Positions 1 through 6,066 of a DNA stretch of 12,094 nucleotides are shown piece after piece. Source of the DNA: Actinomycetes bacterium (lineage in GTDB: Bacteria > Actinomycetota > Acidimicrobiia > Acidimicrobiales > RAAP-2); assembly GCA_021826655.1 (NCBI GenBank), contig JAKAZC010000043.1, positions 1-12,094 of the forward strand, in the 5' to 3' direction. The notes below the pieces were generated by a model. That model was not told where the DNA came from, did no database searches, and saw only the letters and a program-made list of their open reading frames with translations. Made by a program: the position numbers and the translations under genes. Within the stretch, counting starts at the first letter, position 1, and each line of letters starts with the position of its first letter.

Positions 1-17
1 ACCCGGTCGCCGTGGTC

Positions 18-50
18 GCGGTGCGGCCGCCCGGCCGGCGGCCGCACCGC
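18..50. other. Perfect 14-bp inverted repeat (hairpin) upstream of the first gene
   Basis: The left arm GCGGTGCGGCCGCC (18-31) and the right arm GGCGGCCGCACCGC (37-50) are exact reverse complements separated by the 5-nt loop CGGCC. The hairpin ends 5 nt before the ribosome binding site at 56-61. It could be the terminator of a gene to the left of the window, although no T-run follows, or a leader structure of the gene at 68. The inverted repeat is seen directly; its role is inference. Confidence 0.6.
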
Positions 51-67
51 CCGACAGGAGGTTCCTC

Positions 68-835
68 ATGCCCCGACCGTTCGAGGAGTACCGGGACGCC
101 TACGACCACGTGGCGATGCGCCGGGAGGACGGCGTCGTCGAGCTGCGGCTCCACAGCGGCGGCGGCCCGCTCGTGTGGGGGGCGGCGCCGCATGCCGAGC
201 TGGGACCCTGCTTCCGGGAAGTCGGCGAGGACCCCGAGACGCGGGTCGTCGTGCTGACGGGCACCGGCGACGAGTTCATCGCCCGGCTCGACGACAGCTG
301 GGTGGGCCAGATGACACCCGCGAAGTGGGAGCGCATCTACTCCAACGGGAAGCGGCTCCTGCATGCCCTGGTCGACATCGAAGTGCCCGTGGTCGCCGCG
401 GTCAACGGCAGGGCCACGGTGCACGCGGAGCTCGCGCTGCTCTCGGATCTCGTGGTCGCCAGCGAGAACGCCGTCTTTCAGGACGCCCCCCACTTCCGGT
501 TCGGCACCGTGCCGGGCGACGGCGTGCACCTCGTCTGGCCTCATCTGCTCGGTCCCAACCGCGGCCGATGGTTCGTGCTGACCGGCCAGCGGCTCTCGGC
601 ACACGAGGCGCACGCCCTGGGGATCGTCGGCGAGGTCACACCGGTGGGCGCGTCGCTCGACCGGGCGTGGGAGTTGGCGCGCCAGCTCGCCGGCCAGCCG
701 CGGGTCATCCTGCGCTACACGCGCGAGGCACTCACCGGGCAGCTGCGCCGCCTTCTCGTCGACGGCCTGGGTCACGGGCTCGCTCTCGAAGGGCTCGGCG
801 CCCACGAGACGTGGCCGACCGGCGACGCCACCTAG
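68..835 (+). CDS. Crotonase-fold beta-diketone hydrolase, 6-oxocamphor hydrolase-like
   Basis: This 255-residue protein belongs to the enoyl-CoA hydratase/isomerase (crotonase) superfamily. It looks closest to 6-oxocamphor hydrolase, which cleaves a C-C bond in a cyclic 1,3-diketone by a retro-Claisen reaction without CoA. Visible support includes LVDIEVPVVAAVNG (about 101-114), FQDAPHF (137-143), VPGDG (148-152) and LVWPHLLGPNRGR (155-167). His119, His142, Asp151 and Glu241 sit at a constant offset of 3 from the residues I recall as the OCH active site (His122, His145, Asp154, Glu244). The second hydratase glutamate is absent, with Pro141 aligned there. The start is ATG at 68, preceded by AGGAGG at 56-61. 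It is transcribed in the same direction as the amidohydrolase at 1040 but separated by about 200 nt. Family membership is certain; OCH-like chemistry is likely; the substrate is unknown. Confidence 0.85.
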   Translation: MPRPFEEYRDAYDHVAMRREDGVVELRLHSGGGPLVWGAAPHAELGPCFREVGEDPETRVVVLTGTGDEFIARLDDSWVGQMTPAKWERIYSNGKRLLHALVDIEVPVVAAVNGRATVHAELALLSDLVVASENAVFQDAPHFRFGTVPGDGVHLVWPHLLGPNRGRWFVLTGQRLSAHEAHALGIVGEVTPVGASLDRAWELARQLAGQPRVILRYTREALTGQLRRLLVDGLGHGLALEGLGAHETWPTGDAT

Positions 836-870
836 CGTTCGGCGGCACACCGGCGTTCGGCGGCGGACCG
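835..870. repeat. Two tandem copies of an 18-bp repeat after the first gene
   Basis: Positions 835-852 and 853-870 are adjacent 18-nt units that both begin GCGTTCGGCGGC and differ at only two positions. The first copy starts on the last base of the stop codon of the gene at 68. A short CCGG-rich inverted repeat (868-879) follows. It may act in 3' end formation or may be simple slippage; no function is evident. Confidence 0.5.
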
Positions 871-945
871 GCGGGCCGGGACCACAGCGCCGAATCCCGC
901 ACGATCATGTGAGCGGCGCCACGCGCCCGACGCGACGCCCGACCC

Positions 946-974
946 TCGACGCCTGGCACCAAACCTGGTAATGT
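946..974 (+). promoter_or_regulatory. Probable promoter of the amidohydrolase gene
   Basis: TCGACG (946-951) matches a -35 box at 4 of 6 positions. A 17-nt spacer leads to TAATGT (969-974), which fits the TANNNT -10 form and is preceded by TGG (966-968), an extended -10 motif. Transcription would start near 981 and give a leader of about 60 nt to the ATG at 1040. The AT-rich patch around 958-978 stands out from the GC-rich surroundings. Confidence 0.5.
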
Positions 975-977
975 TTG
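960..977. promoter_or_regulatory. Inverted repeat overlapping the -10 box, possible operator
   Basis: CAAAC (960-964) and GTTTG (973-977) are inverted arms around an 8-nt spacer that contains most of the proposed extended -10 element. A protein bound here would block RNA polymerase. The arms are short and no regulator gene is in the window, so the operator role is inference. Confidence 0.3.
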
Positions 978-1039
978 TGGGACCGACGGCCTCCCGCGGG
1001 CGGCACGCAACCGCAAACGGGGGGGAAGGGGGACGACCG

Positions 1040-2191
1040 ATGACCGTTGTCGACAGTGGCGCCACTTCCACCGACGGCCCGATCTCGTCGATCGGCCTGG
1101 TGTCGGCGGACTCGCACGTCAACGAGCCCCGCGACCTGTGGAAGAGCAACCTCCCGCCGTCGCTGCGCTCGCAGGCGATGGAAGGGATTCAGTCCGGCGA
1201 GGACGGCAGCTGGAACATCGTCTTCGAGGGGCAGCACGTCTACAAGCGGGACATGAAGGAGGAGGCGGACCGGCTCGCCGTCCTCAACCCGGACAAGCGC
1301 TTCGACGTGTTGCGCTCCCAGGGCATCGTCGCCGAGGCCGTCTTTCCCACGATCGGGCTGTACGTCTGGATGCTCCGGGACCCGAAGGGGGGCGAGGCCA
1401 GCTGCCGGGTCTACAACGACTGGATCTACGACACCCTGCAGCGGAGGTCCGGCCGCTTCTGCTGCGCCGGGCTGATCCCGACGTGGGAGCCCGAGCAGGC
1501 GCCTCGGGAGGTCGAGCGGATCGCCGAGATGGGCTTGAGGGCCGTCATGCTGCCCTCGCACACCGACGGCCCGCCGTGGAACCACCGTGCCTGGGACCCG
1601 CTGTGGGACGCCGTCGATGCCGCCGGCCTGCCGGTCGTGATGCACCAGGGCACCGGGTTCGACACCATCTGGTACCGCGGTCCCGGGGCGACCGTCGCCA
1701 ACCTGGTCTCGACCGAGACCATCGGGCCGCGGGTGGCGACGCTGCTCGCGACGTCGGGCGTGCTCGAGCGGCATCCCGACCTGCACGTCGTGTTCGTCGA
1801 GTTCAACACCGGCTGGCTGGCCTGGGTTCAAGAGCTCATGGACTACTACGACCGGGTCTTCCGCGAGTACGACGAGATCCACCGGGAACGCAGGCCGAAG
1901 CCCACGGTGTACCCGGAGCTGCCCCACTCGCCGGCCTGGTACGTGCAGCGGCAGTGCCACGCCACCTTTCAGGTCGACCACATCGGGATGCGCAACGTGG
2001 CGTCCTCGGGCGACTTCTCGCTGATGTGGGGCCACGACTATCCCCACGAGGAGGGCACCTTCCCCCACTCGGCGAAACTGGTCGACGAGCAGGCCGCCCT
2101 CGTCACGCCCGAACAGGCACGACGGATCTTCCGTGAGAACGCCATCGAGGTCTTCAAGTTCGACCGTGCCCTCATCGAGCAGCCGTTCTGA
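1040..2191 (+). CDS. Amidohydrolase family 2 metal-dependent hydrolase
   Basis: This is a 383-residue TIM-barrel hydrolase of the Amidohydro_2 (ACMSD-like) family. The N-terminal motif SADSHVNEP (residues 22-30) supplies the DxH-type metal site. His202 in VVMHQGTG is a second expected ligand, and Asp333 in MWGHDYPHEEG is the expected catalytic or metal-binding aspartate. Members hydrolyse or decarboxylate cyclic and carboxylated compounds, and many sit in xenobiotic, terpenoid or sterol catabolic clusters; the substrate here is unknown. I prefer ATG at 1040, with GAAGGGGGA at 1025-1033 six nt upstream. An in-frame ATG at 971 lies inside the proposed -10 box and has no ribosome binding site. 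The gene has its own promoter and ends in a convergent arrangement with the VOC gene. Confidence 0.9.
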   Translation: MTVVDSGATSTDGPISSIGLVSADSHVNEPRDLWKSNLPPSLRSQAMEGIQSGEDGSWNIVFEGQHVYKRDMKEEADRLAVLNPDKRFDVLRSQGIVAEAVFPTIGLYVWMLRDPKGGEASCRVYNDWIYDTLQRRSGRFCCAGLIPTWEPEQAPREVERIAEMGLRAVMLPSHTDGPPWNHRAWDPLWDAVDAAGLPVVMHQGTGFDTIWYRGPGATVANLVSTETIGPRVATLLATSGVLERHPDLHVVFVEFNTGWLAWVQELMDYYDRVFREYDEIHRERRPKPTVYPELPHSPAWYVQRQCHATFQVDHIGMRNVASSGDFSLMWGHDYPHEEGTFPHSAKLVDEQAALVTPEQARRIFRENAIEVFKFDRALIEQPF

Positions 2192-2196
2192 CGGTT

Positions 2197-2223
2197 GGGG
2201 ACGTCGCCCCCTCCCGGTGGGAG
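2197..2223. terminator. Two small adjacent stem-loops between convergent genes
   Basis: GGGG-ACGTCG-CCCC (2197-2210) is followed directly by CTCCC-GGT-GGGAG (2211-2223). They lie in the 48-nt gap between the convergent stop codons at 2191 and 2240, where a bidirectional terminator is expected. The stems are short and no T-run follows, so efficiency is uncertain. Confidence 0.45.
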
Positions 2224-2239
2224 CCGAGCAGGGGTTCGC

Positions 2240-2671
2240 TCAGGTGGCCGGGGTGTGGTTGACCATCCAGCGGATGCCGTAGCGGTCGAGGATGACGCCC
2301 CAGTACGAGCCCCACGGCATGTCGGCCATCGGAGATCCCTCCGAGCCGCCCTCGGACAGGGCCCCGTACATGTGGTCGGCCTCTGCCCTGCTGTCCACGT
2401 CGAGGCAGATCGTGGTGTTGTTGCCGATCCGGACCTCGTGGCCCATCGATCGGAGCATGTCGGTGGCCATCAGCAGGTGGCCGGCGATGATCGGCAGCTC
2501 CGCATGCATCACCAGGTCCCGCTCCTCGGGGGACAGCTCGCCGGGCCCCGTGGCGGGCATGTCCGAGAAGCGACTGAGCATGGTGACCTCGGTGCCGAAG
2601 ACCTTCGCGTAGAAGGCGAACGCCTCCTCGGTCTGGCCCTGGAAGTTGAGGTAGGTGTTGACTCGCGCCAT
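2240..2671 (-). CDS. VOC superfamily protein, PhnB/glyoxalase-like
   Basis: This 143-residue protein has the vicinal oxygen chelate fold of the PhnB-like (also called 3-demethylubiquinone methyltransferase-like) branch. The N-terminus YLNFQGQTEEAFAFYAKVFG (about 7-26) and the C-terminal WGSYWGVILDRYGIRWMVN are typical of that branch. Such proteins are single-domain, usually dimeric and cytosolic. Most have no known reaction, so I assign none. The start is ATG at 2671 with AAGGGAG at 2678-2684; the frame stays open further upstream but lacks family similarity and crosses the hairpin. It stands alone on its strand and may be unrelated to the degradative genes. Confidence 0.88.
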   Translation of the reverse strand: MARVNTYLNFQGQTEEAFAFYAKVFGTEVTMLSRFSDMPATGPGELSPEERDLVMHAELPIIAGHLLMATDMLRSMGHEVRIGNNTTICLDVDSRAEADHMYGALSEGGSEGSPMADMPWGSYWGVILDRYGIRWMVNHTPAT

Positions 2672-2685
2672 CGCCGGCTCCCTTC

Positions 2686-2714
2686 GTGGCGGACGCCTTC
2701 GAGGCGTCCGCCAC
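2686..2714. promoter_or_regulatory. Perfect 13-bp inverted repeat in the VOC gene leader
   Basis: GTGGCGGACGCCT (2686-2698), loop TCG, and AGGCGTCCGCCAC (2702-2714) form a flawless stem. On the minus strand it ends one nt before the AAGGGAG ribosome binding site of the gene starting at 2671. It could be an operator or an mRNA structure controlling ribosome access. No minus-strand gene lies close upstream, which makes a terminator role less likely. Confidence 0.6.
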
Positions 2715-2725
2715 CATCGTCCACC

Positions 2726-2756
2726 ACCGTAGGCGCCGGGTCCACCGGGCGGTCGA
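2726..2756 (-). promoter_or_regulatory. Weak candidate promoter for the VOC gene
   Basis: Read on the minus strand, TCGACC (2756-2751) and TACGGT (2731-2726) are spaced 19 nt apart and fit loose -35 and TANNNT -10 boxes. Transcription would start just before the hairpin at 2714-2686, placing the stem at the very start of the mRNA. The long spacer makes this weak. Confidence 0.25.
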
Positions 2757-2946
2757 GCCGCCCGCGACGCGAGCGACGGAGCGGTTCGGGCGTTCCCGCT
2801 CCCGGAGGATCCTCGAGCCTGCCGGGCCCGCAATGCCCGCGCATCGCCGGGCTGATCGGCCCACGGCCGGCGGCGGGTGGCCGGACGGCCGGATCGGTGG
2901 GAGGATCGCGCCGGCCACGCCCGTGCGACCGACAGGGGGAGGAACC

Positions 2947-4653
2947 GTGGACCTCGTCATCCGGAACGGGCTCGTCGTGGACGGCACCGGCGCACCCGGC
3001 GTGCGCGGCGACGTGGGGATCGCCGACGGGAGGATCGTCGCCCTCGGCACGGTGGACGCGCCCGCTGCTCGGGTGGTCGACGCCGAGGGCATGGTGGTCG
3101 CCCCCGGGTTCGTCGACGTCCACGTGCACTACGACGCCCAGGTGCTCTGGGACCCGACCCTGGCACCGTCCACGCTGCACGGCGTGACGACGATGATCGG
3201 CGGCAACTGCGGGTTCACGCTCGGCCAGGCCGGCCCGGAGCAGGCCGAGTACCTGCTGCGCATGCTGGCCCGTGTCGAGGGGATCCCGTTGCAGACCCTG
3301 CAGGCGGCGGTGGACTGGGAATGGCGCGACACCGGGGAGTACCTCGACCGGCTGGAGGGCAACGTCGGACCCAACATCGGGTTCCTGGCCGGCCACTCGA
3401 CGATTCGTCGCCAGGTCATGGGCGAGGACGCCGTCGGCGGCACGGCGTCCGAGGCGCAGCTCGACGCCATGGCCGACGTGCTGCGTGATGCCCTCCGGGC
3501 GGGGGCGCTGGGCTTCTCGTCGTCGAACGCGGGTACGCACTACGACGCCGCGGGCGATCCTGTGCCGTCCCGGTTCGCGAACGAGGTCGAGCTGTTCCGC
3601 CTGTGCGAGGTGGCCGGGGAGTTCGAGGGCACCACGCTCGAGCACATCCCACTGCGCGCCGCCGACGAGATGGCACGGATGGCCACGATGTCGCTCCACG
3701 CCGGCCGGCCGCTCAACTGGAACGTCCTGCAGGTGGCCGACGCTCGGGCTGACGACCTGCGGGGTGACCTGGCCGCCTCGGCCCACGCCCGGGCACGGGG
3801 CGCCGTCGTGCGGGCCCTGACGCTCCCGTCACTGACGTGGCAGCGCCTGTCGTTGCTCACCGGCTTCATCTACGACTCGCTGCCCGGTTGGGACACGATC
3901 TTCAAGCTGGACCTGCCGGAACGAATGGCGGCGCTACGCCAGGCATCGACCCGCGAGCAGCTCCGGCGCGGGGCCGAGCTCGCCGGGACCCGCCGTGCCG
4001 AGCTGCGCGACTGGGGGTCGCACGTCGTCGCGGAGGCCTTCGCCCCGCAGCTGGCGGACCTCGTCGGACGGCGGATCGACGACATCGCCGCCGAGCGGGG
4101 CCACCGCCCCTTCGACACCCTGCTCGACATCGCGCTGGAGGACGGGCTTCGCACCGTCACGATCCCCCGCCCGGTGGGCGACGACGACGACAGCTGGGCG
4201 CTCCGGGCAGCGGTCTGGCGGAACCCCGACGTCCTGCTCGGCGCATCCGACGCGGGCGCCCACATGGACCTCCTCGCCACCTTCGGGTTCGCCACCACGC
4301 TGCTGGCCGAAGGCGTCCGCGCTCGCCGCCTGCTGCCCCTGCCCGAAGCGGTCCGGCTCCTCACCGATTGGCCGGCCCGCCACTTCGGCCTCCGCGGCCG
4401 GGGCCGCCTGGCCGAGGGCTGGTGCGCCGACGTCGTGGTGTTCGACCCGGCGACGATCGGGCCCGGGCAGGTCGGCACCCGGTACGACCTGCCAGGCGGG
4501 GCCGGCCGCCTGTTCTCGGTGGCGGAGGGCATCGAAGCGGTCATCGTCAACGGGCGGGTGCTCGTCGACCGAGGCCAGCTCGGCGGCGATCTCCCGGGCC
4601 GGCTGCTTCGTTCGGGCCGGGACACCGAGACGGTACGGGTCGGGGTCGCCTGA
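2947..4653 (+). CDS. D-aminoacylase-like amidohydrolase (N-acyl-D-amino-acid deacylase family)
   Basis: This 568-residue protein is an urease-superfamily hydrolase resembling N-acyl-D-amino-acid deacylases. A beta-sandwich strand set opens it (DLVIRNGLVVDGTG, then VVAPGFVDVHVHYD), and a C-terminal VIVNGRVLVDRG strand closes it. Metal-site features are His59 and His61 (HxH), Cys88 in GGNCGF (the cysteine ligand of D-aminoacylase), a candidate His233 in LEHIPL, and the catalytic Asp435 in GASDAGAH. Where D-aminoacylase has its SHxK histidine, this protein reads LNWNVLQ, so one ligand seems missing. True D-amino-acid deacylation is therefore uncertain, and it may act on another amide or ester. 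The start is GTG at 2947, with AGGGGGAGG (2934-2942) 4 nt upstream and the family N-terminus beginning there. It diverges from the VOC gene. Confidence 0.87.
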   Translation: MDLVIRNGLVVDGTGAPGVRGDVGIADGRIVALGTVDAPAARVVDAEGMVVAPGFVDVHVHYDAQVLWDPTLAPSTLHGVTTMIGGNCGFTLGQAGPEQAEYLLRMLARVEGIPLQTLQAAVDWEWRDTGEYLDRLEGNVGPNIGFLAGHSTIRRQVMGEDAVGGTASEAQLDAMADVLRDALRAGALGFSSSNAGTHYDAAGDPVPSRFANEVELFRLCEVAGEFEGTTLEHIPLRAADEMARMATMSLHAGRPLNWNVLQVADARADDLRGDLAASAHARARGAVVRALTLPSLTWQRLSLLTGFIYDSLPGWDTIFKLDLPERMAALRQASTREQLRRGAELAGTRRAELRDWGSHVVAEAFAPQLADLVGRRIDDIAAERGHRPFDTLLDIALEDGLRTVTIPRPVGDDDDSWALRAAVWRNPDVLLGASDAGAHMDLLATFGFATTLLAEGVRARRLLPLPEAVRLLTDWPARHFGLRGRGRLAEGWCADVVVFDPATIGPGQVGTRYDLPGGAGRLFSVAEGIEAVIVNGRVLVDRGQLGGDLPGRLLRSGRDTETVRVGVA

Positions 4654-4660
4654 GCACGAG

Positions 4661-4702
4661 CACGCCGACCCGCGCACGCCGACCCGCGCACGTTGACCCG
4701 CG
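4661..4702. repeat. Three tandem copies of a 14-bp repeat
   Basis: CACGCCGACCCGCG occurs at 4661-4674 and 4675-4688, followed by CACGTTGACCCGCG at 4689-4702 with two changes. The array begins 7 nt after the stop codon of the gene at 2947. It is noncoding as far as I can tell and lies in the 99-nt gap between convergent genes. Confidence 0.8.
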
Positions 4703-4747
4703 GTCGTCGACCGCCGCCCACCCGAGGGCGAAGGCGCGGCCACCGCG
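4700..4747. terminator. Palindrome and stem-loop between convergent genes
   Basis: GCGGTCG-T-CGACCGC (4700-4714) is a 7-bp-arm palindrome directly after the tandem repeat. CGCGG-CCA-CCGCG (4735-4747) is a second small stem 5 nt before the minus-strand stop codon at 4755-4753. One or both may end transcription from the two converging genes. There is no T-run. Confidence 0.35.
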
Positions 4748-4752
4748 GGGGG

Positions 4753-6057
4753 CTACCCGTGTCGGCGACGCACCACCTCGCTGAAGGGCTGGTCCCGGTC
4801 GGTCGCAGGCTCCCGGGGCATCCCGAGCAGGCGTTCGCTCACGATGTTCCGCTGCATCTCGTTGGTGCCGCCGGCGATCGAGATGTTGCGGGCTCCCAAC
4901 CAGGTGCGCCCGGCCCCGCCGGCGTCCCCGATGCGCCCGCCGGACCCGCCACTGCCGGCCCCGCCGGGCGTGCCGGGCGTGCCGTCGGGCCAGATCACGC
5001 CGTCGGGGCCGGCGATCTCCAAGCCGATCTCGCCGCGCCGCAGCGTGTCCATGCCCAAGCCGAGCTTCAGCAACGACCCCCAGTCGCCTTTCAACGCGCC
5101 GAGGCGCATCCCGAGGTTCACCCGCGTGCCGACGTGCGTGGCGCTCCGCTGGATGACGAACGCCTCGGCGATGAGCTGGCGGGTCGTACCGTCCTTCAGG
5201 GTCCCGGCGGCCTGGGCGTAACGCACGAGGTGCTCGACGCCCGTCCCGCCGGCACCGCCCGAGGAACCGTGACCGCCTCCGAGTCCCAGGCCGTAACCGA
5301 TGCCCGCGGTCGCGTTGCGCTCGTGGAAGAGCAGGGTGTGGGCCACCGACCAGCCCTGGTTCTCCTCACCGATCAGGTTCTCGAGCGGGAGCACGACGTC
5401 GTCGAAGTACTCACTGAAGAAGTGGGCCGGGCCCCCCTCCATCCCCACGATCGGCTGAATGGTGACCCTCGGGTCCCCGAGCGGCACGGCGAACATCGAC
5501 AGGCCCTGGTGCTTCGGCTGGTCCCAGTCGGTCCGGGCGAGGCACATCCCGTAGTCGGCGTCGGCGGCGCCGGTGCTCCAGGTCTTGGCGCCGTTGACGA
5601 CCCAGGTGTCCCCGTCGCGCGTGGCACGGGTCATGGCGCCCGCCATGTCGGAGCCGCCCGAAGGCTCGGAGAGGAGCTGAATCCAGACCTCGTCGCCCCG
5701 CAGGATGCGAGGCAGGTGACGGGCCTTCAGCACCTCGGAGCCCTGTTCGAGCAGCGTGATGCCGAGCATGCCCATCGACACGAAGAGGTTCGACGGCACG
5801 ACGTGACCGTCGACCGCCTCCGCCCAGGCCTTCTGGTGCGCCAACGTCAGGCCGGCACCGCCGTAGCGGGTGGGAACGGCGATCCCGGCGAAGCCCGCGT
5901 CGAAGATCGTCGCCTGTAGGGCCTTCGCCTCGCCCATGGTGAGGTGGCCGGGCCGCTCCGGGTCGCTCGGCGCGAGGTTCGCCCTGACGAAGGCGACCGC
6001 GCGCTCGCGAAACTCCCCGATCGGTTCGATGTCGTCGGACGTGTCGTCGGATGCCAC
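4753..6057 (-). CDS. Acyl-CoA dehydrogenase subunit carrying the catalytic glutamate (FadE type)
   Basis: This 434-residue flavoprotein subunit would introduce an alpha,beta double bond into an acyl-CoA. Visible blocks are VPTRYGGAGL (61-70), LLSEPSGGSDM (128-138), WVVNGAKTWSTGA (152-164), NISIAGGTNEMQRNIVSERLLG (391-412). The usual C-terminal catalytic Glu of the YEGT motif is Gly396 (AGGT). Glu246 in HERN aligns with the isovaleryl-CoA-dehydrogenase-type base, also used in the large subunit of mycobacterial steroid ACADs. Two glycine-rich segments (about 252-273 and 361-383) are unusual. The start is GTG at 6057 with GAGGAG at 6063-6068. It lies 9 nt after the partner gene, so the two are almost certainly co-transcribed and probably form a heteromer. 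Confidence 0.92.
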   Translation of the reverse strand: MASDDTSDDIEPIGEFRERAVAFVRANLAPSDPERPGHLTMGEAKALQATIFDAGFAGIAVPTRYGGAGLTLAHQKAWAEAVDGHVVPSNLFVSMGMLGITLLEQGSEVLKARHLPRILRGDEVWIQLLSEPSGGSDMAGAMTRATRDGDTWVVNGAKTWSTGAADADYGMCLARTDWDQPKHQGLSMFAVPLGDPRVTIQPIVGMEGGPAHFFSEYFDDVVLPLENLIGEENQGWSVAHTLLFHERNATAGIGYGLGLGGGHGSSGGAGGTGVEHLVRYAQAAGTLKDGTTRQLIAEAFVIQRSATHVGTRVNLGMRLGALKGDWGSLLKLGLGMDTLRRGEIGLEIAGPDGVIWPDGTPGTPGGAGSGGSGGRIGDAGGAGRTWLGARNISIAGGTNEMQRNIVSERLLGMPREPATDRDQPFSEVVRRRHG

Positions 6058-6066
6058 GATCGCTCC

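Noticed and set aside
905..2068. A 387-residue open frame on the minus strand
   Set aside because: It lies opposite the amidohydrolase gene, shows no family motif and has the arginine/proline/valine-rich composition of a GC-rich antisense frame.
2805..2814. GAGGATCCTC 10-bp palindrome
   Set aside because: It is short, isolated and not placed next to a recognisable promoter.
2877..2918. GTGGCCGG and CCGGCCAC arms 26 nt apart upstream of the D-aminoacylase-like gene
   Set aside because: Eight GC-only-type matches at this distance are not surprising in roughly 70% GC DNA, and no promoter element overlaps them.
4693..5919. A 408-residue open frame on the plus strand
   Set aside because: It is antisense to the acyl-CoA dehydrogenase at 4753-6057 and matches no family.
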